Shown piece after piece: positions 22,000 to 34,200 of a stretch of DNA of 64,000 nucleotides. Origin of the DNA: Colletotrichum lupini (lineage: Eukaryota; Ascomycota; Sordariomycetes; Glomerellales; Glomerellaceae); assembly GCF_023278565.1 (NCBI RefSeq), contig NC_064678.1, positions 124,001 to 188,000 of the forward strand, read 5' to 3'. Every line of letters starts with the position of its first letter. The stretch's first letter is position 1. The notes below the pieces were generated by a model. That model ran no database searches, was not told the DNA's origin, and worked only from the letters and a program-made list of their open reading frames with translations. The position numbers were made by a program, and so were the translations under genes.

Positions 22000-24190
22000 C
22001 TTAAACCTTAATAAATTCGTTAAGTAGCGAAAGTACGGATTTATTACGACTAGCGCGCGGATTAAATATATTCTTATTAAAATTAAATACGCTAGCGACT
22101 ACTAATACGAGCATAAGCTAGAGCACGACCCTTAGCGAGTTAGGGTAAGAAAAAAAAGGACGAAACCCGATCCTAAATAGAATCCTAATCCCTTATAAGT
22201 AAGTAAATATTAACCCGGACTATTAAAGGACGTAAATATATAGAATCGCAAATTAGCCTAATAGCGAGTAAATAAACGTAGTATTAATCTATTTAACTAA
22301 GGTTTATAAGAAAAAGGGGCTATAGGGGTAACCCCTATTCTACGAGATCGTAGACGACCTTAACTACTAGCTAGACGAATAATTCGTAAGCGTAAGCTTA
22401 GGAATTATAAAAATAGTTAATAAATTCCTTTATGAGCGAGGGGTATTACTAGCGTAATTATAATTATAAGAGCTATACGAAATACTAATAGTAATAATTA
22501 TAAAGGAGGAATTCGTACTATAGAACTAAGCATAAGTTAATAGAGCGTATAATCGCTTTAACGAATTTAAAAAAAAGGTAAACGACCCAAATTTCCTCCT
22601 TATAATTACTAACGAAAATCTGTTATTATAAAAGGATATACCGGGGTAAAATATAGTACTAGAAGTACGATAATTAATAATTCCGCCTATTTCGATCTAT
22701 AACTTATTACCGCTATTAATACGAAATTCGGTACTAATCGGCTAATAAAAAAAGAAATAAACGACCCGAAGTTATTAATAATACGTAGCGACGCAGGGTT
22801 TATATATAAATACTAAAAATCTAGTAGCGAATACGAAGCAATTTATAAACCTTAAAAAAATCTTTTTAAAAAAGAAATTATATTCTAGGGAGAAGTATAA
22901 GGTCTTATAAAAAGCCCTAACGATATTTTACGATTATTACGAAAAAGTCGGAATTAGGGAATACTAATACTATTTAGTAATTAATATCGTACTCGTAAGT
23001 AAAGCCTTTAATTATTATTACGAAGCGGTATATAATCTCGATTAAAATAACTTTCTTAGTATAATTAACGTAATCCAAAGCCGCTTCGAGACCTACGATA
23101 AGAACCTAGAGCTCCTATCTAAGCTATGAGCGATTTCTTTCGTATCTATAACTAAGATAATAAAAAGTAAATTACGAATAGAGATCCTTAAAGAGCTTAT
23201 CGATCGAATTAATAAGCTAATAAAAACCTAGCTAAATAAGAGAATAAACGAGTAAAAAGTCGGATATTTTTATACCGTAGTTTAGTATATACTAAAGGTA
23301 AAAATTACCCTATACTAAGTACTTAAAAATTACGAGACGTTCTACTCGAGGCTAAGATCTAGCTTTAATATTAAAACGAGAATGCCGTGCTAAACCTATT
23401 TTTAAGCGTACGACGGCCCTTATTAATAATATTAAGTCGATCGAACGTATAATAAGAAGAGAAAAGAGGCTAGATACGGTAATTACTAATAAGGAGGCCT
23501 AGATTCGTTAAATAGGTAGAGATTTAACTTATGGGTAGGGTAATAAAAGAAGTAATATTATATTTATAAAAAGGATAGATATTAGTTAAGTAACTACTCT
23601 AAGAAAGAGTATACTAAATTATATAAATAGTATAGAAAGTTAAGGGTAGTAAATAGTAAAACTAGCCCTCGTTAGTTTAACTAATTCCTTATTATATATA
23701 AGGGTAGATCTGGGGGTATAGAACCTAGCGATAGTAGCTAAAGTAGCGGCCTAAAGCATATACCCCCTATAGGAAATTCGGAAAATAAAGAAAATCTTAC
23801 CCCCTATATTAACGAATTAGATTATAACGAAATCGACGATATTAACTACTCTTTTTTCGCCCCGTTAGCCTCTAGAGGATATACGAGGCTAAACGAATAG
23901 AAGGTAATAAAAGCTCTTAATAAGTAGGCTTTTATTTATAAATAGTAAGGGAAGGTCCTTTAGATAACGGATATAGAGGCGGCTAAAAGGGCAAATCTAA
24001 TAAGGCTAAAGCCTATTTTCTTAATGATTAAAGAAAAGACGCTATCTCTCTTAATATTTAAAAAAAAGGAACATAGTACTAAGTAAATCTAGGGGTAGCT
24101 AGAGGGGTCCTTTTTATACTACCTAGATCCCTCGAATACTAAGCTCGTATAAGTATTCTATATAAATAAAAAGTATAGCCTAGACGATTT
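22000..24190 (+). pseudogene. Gag-region remnant of A1
   Basis: This stretch lies upstream of the protease-like region and matches the corresponding part of A2 (about 59868-61940), apart from transitions. It presumably held gag, but the reading is too mutated for domain calls. No open frame remains. Confidence 0.45.
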
Positions 24191-27100
24191 TTATAAAATT
24201 ATCCTAGATACTAAGGTATTATAATAATTAATTAAAGGAAAAGGGCAATTCTAAGTATTATAAAAGATCGCGCTAGTAATGCTTAATACGTTAACGGTAG
24301 GTATTATAAGGATTAGTTTTAGCCTAAGTAAGGAAATCGTCGCCCTGGGTATAGTAAAAATAGAAATATACTTCGGAACGATAACTTTCTATATTTTACC
24401 CGTTAATACCCCATTTCTCCTATATCTAAAAGATATAGATTAACTAAGTATTATATTTAATAACACGAGGAACAGAATCTCTAGCGGTAAGTACTTCGAA
24501 ATAGTCGAACGATAATAGGGGTATACGTTTATAAAACTTATTAATAATACGAAGTTAATTAATTATTTAACGGAAAGTAAGCTTAGAAGACTATACTGGA
24601 AATTCGGGTACCCGTCGGTTACGAGGCTATATAACCTCCTAAAGTAATTAAGTAATAATAATATTAAAATAAGGGCGCTAGAGTAGTTAACGAAAGTATA
24701 TTATTAATACTAGATAAATGCGCAGAGCTTACGTAGATTTAAGTTTAAATTGCGTAATAAGCTTAACTTTAATTAGGAAATAGTCGTCGATATTTTCTAT
24801 TTAAATAGTTAGCTAGTACTATATATAATCGACGTAGCTATATCTTTCTAAGTAGGGCAATTCCTCTAGGATTTATAAATAAAGATAGTGTGGGTAGCCC
24901 TACGAAAAAGCTAGATCGATATATACTAAGGACTACTAAACGGTATTAGAACCGACGCTAGTACTAGTTTTAAGTCGGTAGAATTTAAGGATAATACGAC
25001 GGCCTACGGTATATAGCTAAAAATCGTACCCGTTAAAGCGTATTATAGTATTAAAAAGGTAAAAAGGGTATATTAGTAATTAAAAAGGGCGTTTAGAATT
25101 ATTAAAAAGGAAAATCCGGATTTTATTAACGACGAATACCTCTAGATAGTACTTAAATACTATAACGATACTATAAGGCCTAACGGACTTATACTAACGC
25201 TATTAGTATTTAAAGTATATTTAAGAACGACCTTAGCCTCGCTACCGTTACTAAGTATAAGCTAACGAGCCCGAGTAATTAAAAAAGTAATATAGGCACT
25301 GCGCGAGGTAAGTATAAAAAAGTAAGTTAATAAAGTAATTACTATGCGCAATAGGCCCGATATAAAAAATAATCTAAATATATTACTAAATTTAGATATA
25401 CGAGTATAGTACGAAATTACCTAATAATAGGCTAGGTTATATAAGTTAATTTTTATTAACGAGCGCTTTTATATAATTACGAGAGATCGTAACTAGCTAC
25501 TTAAAGTATTAATTATAGTAGTTAGACCGTACTATATAGATCCTAACGAGGTAATTTCTAACCTATAAAAAGAAGAAGAGCTAAGGGAAACTATATAACC
25601 CGCGGTAGAGACATAGGAAATTATCCTCGATAAAATCGTTATAGTAGTACTAATAGACGACGAGGAAAAGGAAATTACTAAAAGGGCACTAATACTACTA
25701 GCGAGACGTTATAAAAGACCACGACGGCAAGCCCTAACGTAGCAATTTATTACTAATAATAAGGTAATTAATACTTTTTATATAGTAAAAAAAAAAGCCG
25801 ATTTCGAGCTAGTAGTTAAACTACGTAAAAAAGGCGTAATTGTAATTATTAAAAAGCCGTATAAGGGATTAGATCTTATTAAAGTAAACACTTTTCGCAA
25901 TCGAGGGGTCTATCGATTTATTCTATACGACTTAAAAAAATATATAAACCTCCGCATATTTAAATTACGAATAGTTCGTAAGATTAAAAAGAAAGGAACA
26001 CCCTAGCCGTACGAAAAGTCTAAATACGTAATTTAGGGGTACGGTAACGTTAAAAAGGTAGCGTTACTTATATAATCGCTTATTATATAGCGCTATAGCT
26101 AACGATTAATAATAGTAATAATAGTATCGCTACGGAAGAAGGGATATAAGATTTAGAGCTATAATATTACCTAGGCCTATACCTAATTAGCCATAGGGCT
26201 CATAAGGAAAATCCTGGCCTATTTACCGAAGGAAATAGCTAGTAAGTACCTAGAAAGTACGATTATTAAAGTGCTTAAGCTACTATATAGGCTCGCAGAA
26301 TTGGGCACTTATTAATAAGCTACTTATTACAATTTTTATATTAATTAACTATTAATAGTTACCTCTACGTACGACCCGTACTTATTAGTCGCAGAGTACG
26401 AAGGCGACTAATTTAAAATCGTTAGAATATAGACCGACGATATATTAGGCCTATCCGATATTAACTTTATAAAAAAGAAAGATAAGGAGCTTTAGAAAGC
26501 GGGCTTCGTAATAAAGCTAAAAGAGGTCCTTATAATAAATACCCCCCTAGTATTTAATAGTAGAATTTTTATAATTAAAAAGGAAAACGTCGTCTTTTAA
26601 TAAAAGGGGTAGGGTAAGAAAATTAACTTTGTTAATCTAAATATAACTAACGTTAAGAAGTAGTATAAAGCTAAGCTCGCGCGAGGGGTATATATTATAA
26701 GTATTTATTAGCTTAAGGCGACTTTTAACTACGCTAGGGTAGCATAGGTTATAAATCTAACTAAATAAAACGTCGAAGTACTTAATAAGCGGCTTAAGTA
26801 GTAATAAACGAATCTCGATCGAAGTCTCGTTTACTACCCGATCGACTTTATAACTAATAAGCTCTACGTCTTTATTAATAGGTTATTTACGAATAATAAC
26901 GACCTTACTTCGTAATTAGGGTATATTATTATCCTAGCTAACGAGAGTATAGGTAAGAGCGAATTTACTATATACGGCAATATAATTTACTACTCGTTAA
27001 CTAAAAATAAGTAAGTAATAAGAAGTATACTAGCGTCGGAGGTTTATAGTATAATTAACGGCGTTAACCTCTCTTACGTAATTTTAATAACGCTAAAAAG

Positions 27101-27390
27101 AATTACCGATCGAATTAGCCTTTTACCTATTCTAACGGTTATTTATACCGATTCCTACTCGCTATATAAATACTTCGTTAAATTAGGAACGATAAAGAAA
27201 AAGAGGCTTATAATTAATATTATAGCCCTTAGGTAATTATATAAAAGGCACGAGATATTTAAGATCCGTTAGATTAATAATAAAAATAACTTTATAAACG
27301 CTTTTATAAAAATAGTACTAAATAAGGGATTAGAGTAATTCGTAAGTAGCGGAAAAGTTATTATATAAATAGAGGGATAGGTTATATAAA
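24190..27390 (+). pseudogene. Copia-type pol remnant of A1 (PR-INT-RT-RH)
   Basis: Reading through TAA/TAG stops shows protease-like text with VNTPFLLYLKDID (24390-24440). The pre-integrase zinc region follows, with RRLYWKFGYPSVTRLYNLL, where the zinc His and Cys positions now read Tyr. The integrase contains VVDIFYLN, RTDAS and YYSIEKVERV, so the three acidic catalytic positions still read Asp, Asp, Glu. Reverse transcriptase shows TSTYDPYLLVAEYEGD and TDDILGLSDINF, the Copia-type DD box. RNase H shows DLTS-stop-LGYIIILANES, SILASEVYSIINGVNLS and YTDSYSLYEYFVKLGTIEE. These are standard Copia landmarks. Residue changes are those expected from CpA-to-TpA mutation on both strands. Confidence 0.85.
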
Positions 27391-27476
27391 AAGAATAAAG
27401 AAAAGGGGGAAAGGAGACGACTTAGTAGACGGGCCCGAGGTCGAATTATACCTCTAACCGTAATAATTAAATCGAT

Positions 27477-27491
27477 AAAAAAAAGAGAAAG
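27477..27491 (+). other. Polypurine tract of A1
   Basis: A 15-base A/G run ends 4 bp before the 3' LTR, where second-strand synthesis would be primed. Confidence 0.65.
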
Positions 27492-27495
27492 TTAG

Positions 27496-27700
27496 TATCG
27501 GATTAAAAGTCTAATTTAACCGCGGTATATAGCCGACTATATAGGGGCTAATTAGGGGCCCTATTTATAATTATTATAGCTAGCCTAACCTACGGTTAGA
27601 ACCTCCTTTTTATACCTACTACGTAGATATTTATATAGTTCAATTGATCTCTTCGTCAACTACGGTTCGAACCAACTACCCTGTAATAGGGATACCAACA
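27496..27700 (+). repeat. 3' LTR of A1 (205 bp)
   Basis: Begins TATCGGATTAAAAG (TGTCGGATTGGAAG in the 5' LTR) and ends ACCAACA. Here the first ~130 bp are mutated and the last ~70 bp are not, the mirror image of the 5' LTR. Confidence 0.93.
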
Positions 27701-27705
27701 CGATA
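27701..27705. repeat. Target site duplication, right (A1)
   Basis: CGATA, matching CGATG at 20662-20666 with one transition. Confidence 0.7.
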
Positions 27706-29551
27706 CAAGGGGTCATTCGGCCGACAGACCCTCTTTAACCCTTGCCGCGAGCTCCTCCAGAGATCACGTCAAGTGCCAATGCCTCCAGTGTTCAACGGTT
27801 CTTAAGCCGTAGTACACGTTTACATGTATCCAAGTCAGGGTGCTTTTCAAAGAACCCAACGAAAGGTCAGTAGGGTAAACGGCCATGTAAGACACAGCAG
27901 CCAATTCATGGCCTTTGAATACGTAGAGTTCTTGGTATTTCGTTTGAAAGGGCTACATTGACGAACGTAAATGCCAGCAGAAATGATGCTATTGGTCTTG
28001 AAAGTCCTCTAGGTCAGAGACTCTCGTAACCATCATAGAAACATAAAATGAGTACTATGGAAGTGTAAAGTATGGGTGGCAAAACTGACAAAGCATATGA
28101 TGTTCAGAATCTCTTGGGGTAGAGGTGATGGGTTCATATCTTGCTTTTTCAGACGTTTCGTAAAATTGTAGCCTCCTTAGAGACGTCTTCGATTCAATCC
28201 TGATAGGTCATTTACCTAGGTATCTACGCAGGCTTTGGCGATCAACATGTGCCTACTATGTACATGCACTCTCTGGAGTAAGCCCGGAATATGTTGAAGT
28301 AGATGCTTACAAGTAGCTCTCGCTTCGTCCTCGCCATCTTTTCTATGACCTTATCTCGAGATGCATCGGACAGCCAGAGAAAGGTTTCCGTTTTGCTGCG
28401 AATAGTCACTACATGGCCGTCCAGAAAGCGTTTGAATGTAGCATCATACCATAAACGGCAGATCATTCGTGCACATGAACCTCCAAAGCAACTAAAGCCA
28501 AGGCCGTTCTCCTTCCCCATCAAGCGTGGACACATGGCAAACGTTTTCAGGGCTGAAGACTCTGTCCTAATAGCAAGCAGCTTTAGAGGAGGCCAAGAGT
28601 CAGATGCGCACCTCGTCGACAGTATCTTGAGCCTTTCAATGAAAATAGCTACTGCTAGTCGAGAAACTACGTATCAGACGAGACAGCTGAAACCATGGCT
28701 ACCATGGTAGACGTTGGAATATGCAACAAAATGCGAGACTCTCCCGATTCGTCTGCTTAGAGAACACATACTTGCATACGGATACGACAGAGACAACAGA
28801 GATAGATTCGCCGAGGAAGAAAGAGGTCTTTACTCGCGTGCGTATCTCTTTTGAAATTTCCGGGAGCAATGGAAAAATGGGGTAACGGGGGCCCTCGTGA
28901 GAACCAATTGATGTCGCGGTGTGCAAGTTTCGGGACTACTTCTCAACCACGGGATCCATAACTTCGAGAGGGCTCGGGATCGTCATTGAAATATCCTACA
29001 AGGGACCAAGAGGCAGGTAGACTATTAAGCTGCGATCTTGGCAACCATGTGTACCATCTTCACCGCTTCAGTAACAGCGTCCGTAGATATTTCACCATGT
29101 CCGAGAGTCCTGCCAAGTGCTGGGCAAGAATCTTAGGTAAATGACGCCTAGGTTGCCAAGGCAAGAGCAACGGCTAGATGGTGGCTGAGATCACTGCCAA
29201 GTTGTGATATGTACACTCACACATTCACAAGGTCCAATCAGGGCAATCGATATGAACAAAAAGAAAAAGTTCTATTCATCGAACCAAAAGACACTAGAAA
29301 ACAACATTGACCTCTGTCGGCCAGTCATGAAGCAGAATAGCTGCTGCCAGTGAAGACCCAACGCCATGTGATGGTGAGAAACACAAAAGAGCCTCATGCT
29401 AGTAAAAAATCTGTCGAGTCGTGACTGTATTAAACGAGGCACCATGGTAACCTGCGTTGGATATCCTACACGCTCGCATAAATGTATATCGCCCTAATCC
29501 TGGGCACACCCATTTTTTCCACCTCAACTCATCATTAGATGAAGAGACCGT
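27706..29551. other. Intergenic region right of A1
   Basis: About 1.85 kb of normal composition between A1 and the GAS1-like gene's 3' end. Short frames near 28242-28710 and a coding-like fragment just right of A1 (about 27740-27880) have stops and no recognisable motif. This may be more of the decayed gene on the left side of A1, but I cannot show it. Confidence 0.4.
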
Positions 29552-31222
29552 TTACAGAGCAACCATGGCAGCACCGACGGCACCGGCGGCGACAATGTAG
29601 GCGCCGATGGCAAAACCGCCGAAGTTGAACATGGGCTGGTAGGGGCTGCCGGCAGCAGCGTTGCCAGAAGAGCTGGAGCTGGGGTTGGCAGTGGAGGAGA
29701 CGGGGGCGGTGGCGGTGGCAGCAGCGCTGTTGGCGGCGGAAGCGGAGGCAAGGGCGGAGCTGCAAGAGCTGTCGGTGGAGGAGGGGGTAACAACCTGGCC
29801 CTGGCCATCGTAGTTGCAAGCAGTGCTGGCGGACTTCTGGGCCTTGTAGTAGGTGTCCATGACGAAGGCGAGCTTCTGCTCGTCAGTGCACATGGAGTAG
29901 GCGCCGTAGACACCGGTGGTGGTGTTGGTGTTGATACCGCGGCAAGAGTCGGGGGAGGCACCGCAGATGTAGCCGAAGATCTCGCCAATGGCAGAAGCCT
30001 TCAGGCCATCCTTGGGGGTGCAAGAAAGAGACTTGACCATACACTCGCAGAGAGAACTGTCAGGGGTGGGGGGAAGGGCATCGCCGTGAACCTCCCAGGT
30101 GGAGGAGGTGCCAGGGCACTCAGCGGCCTTGTTGGTGGGCGAGTAAGAGGCCATCTGAACGGCAGCGGGGGTGGCAGCAAGGACACGGGAAGCGAGCTGG
30201 TCGTAGTTCTTCATGGTCTTGGCGACACCGTTGTTGATCTCGACGAGACCGTAGTCGTTGGCCTCCTGGTGATACATGTAGACGATACCACCAGAGAAGA
30301 CGTCAGTCATCTCCTTCTCGTACAGAGCGGTGGTCTCCTGGAAGATACGGCCATCGGCACCGTCGGGGATGTTGCAGCCGTACTCGGCGAAGAAGACGGG
30401 GACGGAGTAGTTCTTGAAGAAGTCGATCTGGGTGGTGTAACCGGCACCGGCGAGGGTGTTCTTACCGCACCACGAGTAGATGTTGTAACCCCAGAAGTCA
30501 ATGGCGGTCTCCTGGTCACCGCAGTTGAAGTAGTGGGCCGAGTTGGTGCGAATGTCAGCGTCGTCGTTGGCGGCGTAGCCAACACCCATCCAGCGGTAAC
30601 CCTTGTCCTTGATGTGCTTCTTGGAGTCACGAACGGCAGCCTTGACGAAGGCGGAAGCCTCGGTGTTGGTCTTGTTGTTGGAGACCTCATTACCGGCGAA
30701 GAAACCGATGGTGTTGTCGTACTTGGCGAGGGCATCGATAACGGCAGTGTAGCGGTCGAGGAGCTCGGTGTTCCACTGGGCGTTGTCACGGTTGATGGAG
30801 AGCTTGGGCTCACCCAAGTCGGAGACGACGTAGATGCCGGCGTCGCTGAGAAGCTTCATGCAGGCGTCGTGGTTGTTCTTGGGGTCAATGGCGTAGGTTC
30901 GGATGGTGTTGGTGCCGGCCTTCACCATGATAGGAACGTCACGCTTGCAAGCAGTCTCGTCTGCGAGGGGATCGTTGTAGTCGCCAGTCTTGGACTCACC
31001 ACCGGCGGCGGCGGTGTCCTGCTGGTAGGCAATACCCTTCATGTAGAACTGGGTGCCGTTCTCGTAGAAGAACTTGGAGCCCTGGTTTGAATTGTTAGTG
31101 ATGCATGTCAGGCTTGGTGGGGGTGTGTGATGGCATCATACCTTCATGACGATAGGGTCGAGAGCAGCGGCGTTGCTGGCAAGCAGCAGAGCCGCGGAAA
31201 CGGCGGCGGCGACCTTGCCCAT
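29552..31222 (-). CDS. GAS1: 1,3-beta-glucanosyltransferase, GH72 with X8/CBM43 domain, GPI-anchored (Gas1/Gel family)
   Basis: Remodels beta-1,3-glucan in the cell wall: it cleaves one chain and transfers it to the end of another. Exon 1 is 31222-31142, the intron 31141-31082 (GTATGA donor, AACCAG acceptor) and exon 2 31081-29552, giving 536 aa. A signal peptide covers about residues 1-21 (hydrophobic, ending SNAAA-LDP). The GH72 domain runs to about 335, with acid/base Glu 159 in FFAGNEVSNNKT and nucleophile Glu 260 in PVFFAEYGCNIPDG. A cysteine-rich X8 (CBM43) domain covers about 370-450. A Ser-rich stretch and a C-terminal hydrophobic segment after SSGNAAAGS form a GPI signal, so it sits at the plasma membrane or wall. 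The X8 domain puts it in the GH72+ subgroup. Strong codon bias suggests high expression. The exact paralogue is not certain. Confidence 0.95.
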
Positions 31223-34200
31223 TGTGATGGTTGTGTTGTGTGATTTGTGAGTGTTCGGTACGTGTGGTCTGGAGGATCTTCTCTGACGGGCTTGTCTTCG
31301 AGGTTGTTGTCGGGAAGTGGGAAGTGACGTTTAGTTGTTTTTGTCTTTCCTGAATATCCGATCCAAACGGTCTGAAAAAGGTAGAAATAATTGGTTGAGC
31401 TAACGAGAGTGCGAAGTGGTTTGTTGTTGATTAAAAGAATAGGGTTTCAGAGACAGTGACACATTCAGAAAAGGATGAATAGGGCCTTGTCTGATGAATT
31501 CCCCTACAAGAAGAAACGATTGCGGATAGCAAGTGAGGGAGTGGACGGGTTTGGAGGAAACACGGAGAGGGGAAAGGAGAATCAAGAAGTCAGAGAGTCT
31601 GTGACGGGAGGGAGGCGCGAGGTAGAAAAGCAGAAACACGCCCTGGAATGTGTGGTCAAGCCCCACCGGGTACGAAGTGAGGTACTTGCTTCAAGTATCC
31701 ATGTACCTGAGTACTTGTGGATGTACGTAAGGTAGGTACCTATCTCTTCTAAAGAATGGGAAAGAGCAAGAGGACTGAACCTGCCTGCAATTGCTGCGTA
31801 CTGCGTACAGTGAAAGGAGTGGACTGTGGAAGGAAGACACAGAGGATCGACTGGTGCAATGGTGAGGCAGGCACCGGCTGGACCACCATGGCGTTGAGAA
31901 GGCAGGAAGCAACGGCGCGGAAGGCGTAAAAAAGGTACCTTGAACAGACAGGGAAGGAAGGACCGGGGTCATGGATAACCCCCAGGGGCAAGAGTGAAGG
32001 AGGGGCAGGGGTGACCCCTTTCGGTTTATCCTTACTGGCAAGCTTCTTCTGCTAGCCTGTTGCTTCCTCTTGCTTCCTCCAATCCTCCCCCCCCTTGCCC
32101 TCCTCCCAAAGTCTCTTTCCTCCACTCCTCCTCTCTAATCTCTTGGTATTCTTTACTCTTTTTTCTTGTGACCATCCACTGTTCAGCATTCATCCAATTT
32201 CGCTCTCTTCCAATCCATTGAACAATCATCCCCGTATTCGATGCGCAAATTGGATCGCCTCGTGAATACTCCGTACATACGTGCGCTACCGTCTCATCGT
32301 ACCAAACACCAATACGTGCATCTCTACATTCAGCAATTGATGCCGCTTATTGGATACACCATTAGCACACACATTCAGACAACAAGACCGCAGACGCGAA
32401 TAGCCGGCGCGAGAGCGAGGCGCAGCCGTCTTAGCACCATTCATACATTGCCTGCCTGCATCTTCATTTCCATTCTTTTGGACGAGACGAGCGAAAGAGA
32501 AAGATGCGACGGTACGGATACCTGAAGCCACTGCGCGACACTATTGAATCACGAGGTACCTGCACATGTGCCAAATTAGCACTTGCACTCAACATGCATC
32601 TGCCAACCGAACCTACCTTACCTTACTTAGTACTCGAGGAATGTCTTATTACCTAAGAACCTTCTTCTCCGCGCGAAAGAAGAGGAAGAGAGACGAGAGA
32701 GGCGAGCGACAAGATACGTACCCTGGATGCACGCAGGGAACCGCCTGGGCCATGTTCATCTCGTTTCAAGGTTGTGAGAGACTTGGCACAGTGTGGACAG
32801 AGGTCCATCCAAATCACCGTATGACGTTCGATGAAGCACTAACATCTGCTCAGGAATCCACCACCTAAAGCTGTTATAGCTTCATCTTCACTGCATCTCT
32901 CCTTGACAACTCTCCTTTCGACGCCATCTCGAACCAACACAAACACACTGCACCAGGGCACCAGGGCACCATTACCACGCCCCCAGTTCACACTGTAGCC
33001 GCTGGGGCCACGGTCCACCGCCTCATCCACCAAGGCCGTTAGTGAAATAGCGAGAAATAGGGGCAATCTCCACTCAAGGTGAGCTTCGGCCTGGAGAACC
33101 GGCTGACCTTCCAGACCGGGACTTGCGGACGCCGGGCTCATCTTCTCACAACCCAGCCGCCGCCCCTCGTCTGGTCCATCACAGGCTCATAACTCGTGGG
33201 TGTGCCACCAACGCACCGGCCTACCAGAACCAGTGAACCCCTCCAGCAAGACGCCGAGATGCTCTAGCCTCTACGAAGTAGGTTCTACGTAGTAGACGAA
33301 CAGAATTGGAGGCTATCGTGTGCCGCCAAGCGTCAAACATCGCCATCTTTGGCCTCAACAGATAAACCAAGAACCCTTCCACCTGGATTGCCAAGAGGTC
33401 ATTCACCTCTCAGCATTGGCATTTCTTCTCGTCCGTCCTCTGCGCCTCACTATCTCATCACATCCCGCTGTCAAGTCCCGCGGCGCATAACCAGACAGAA
33501 AGTCAATTTCACTTCACAGGTTCCCCTTCGCCCAGCCACTGCCCAGCGCGCTCTTCTCCCTCAGGTCTGCCATGGCAAGCTCCCACCGACTCTGCCCAGC
33601 CCAATCCAACATGCTTGGGATGAACACGGCAGCGATCTGAAAGAATTTTTCATCCTCATCTGCCACATACGGATACATCTCCTTGTTAGCAGCACTGCAA
33701 TCAACTTCCGGCATGGTTTTCTTGTTATCTCCACCGTGGCCAACTCGACTGTCAATATCAGCCTCCAAGGTGTCACTCGCCAAAGGCCCAAATCTCCAGT
33801 GAGAACCACAGATAATGTTACAATGGGTAATTCAATACTCTGTGCAATGCAGGAGCAGAACAACCCAGAGAGCCAGGCTCCCAGCAGATGCGTCCACGTC
33901 GACGGAAGTACTCTGTACACAGTCTGACTGCAGCGGCGGTCCAGACCTTCAGGCCAATCATCCCACTACTCGTCTGTTCTCCCAGTCATCCCACACCATC
34001 CATTCATGATCCATCAGGCTTGCAGCGCTTGGCTGTTGCTGTCTCGCAGCACTCGAACCCAGACGGACCGATGTTTCTGGCGGTTGTCCCATGACAAAGC
34101 GCTGCGCAATCTGCTCGTATCCTTGCTTGACGGATGCCTCACTGCTGAGCAAATGCAAATCAAGCTGAGCTAGCCAACGCATGACGGACAGCTTCACCAC

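Larger units (their letters stand above)
20667..27700 (+). mobile_element. Ty1/Copia-type LTR retrotransposon A1, complete but RIP-mutated
   Basis: A 7,034-bp element with 205-bp LTRs, an A/G-rich polypurine tract before the 3' LTR and a 5-bp target duplication. The interior is extremely AT-rich and almost lacks CpA and TpG, while CpG remains common. All frames are closed by stops. Reading through the stops on the + strand gives a protease-like region (about 24200-24480), a GAG-pre-integrase zinc region (about 24560-24700), an integrase core (about 24780-25250), a reverse transcriptase (about 25930-26600) and RNase H (about 26840-27380). Integrase before reverse transcriptase defines the Copia order. 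A1 shares this structure with A2 at 51698, in the same orientation. Compared with A2 it lacks about 330 bp near 21705 and about 55 bp near 21205. It cannot encode functional proteins. Confidence 0.92.

Noticed and set aside
20872..27495. Regularly AT-rich DNA considered as a centromere or mitochondrial insertion
   Set aside because: Paired LTRs, a target duplication and readable Copia domains explain it as a RIP-mutated retrotransposon.
30086..31090. 334-codon open frame on + opposite the GAS1-like gene
   Set aside because: A Gly/Val-rich shadow of a codon-biased gene; the minus strand has full GH72 motifs.
32038..32525. Pyrimidine-rich leader followed by a 94-codon frame
   Set aside because: The leader looks real, but the frame is Arg/Thr/His-rich and not coding-like; it could be a promoter or untranslated RNA, which I cannot show.
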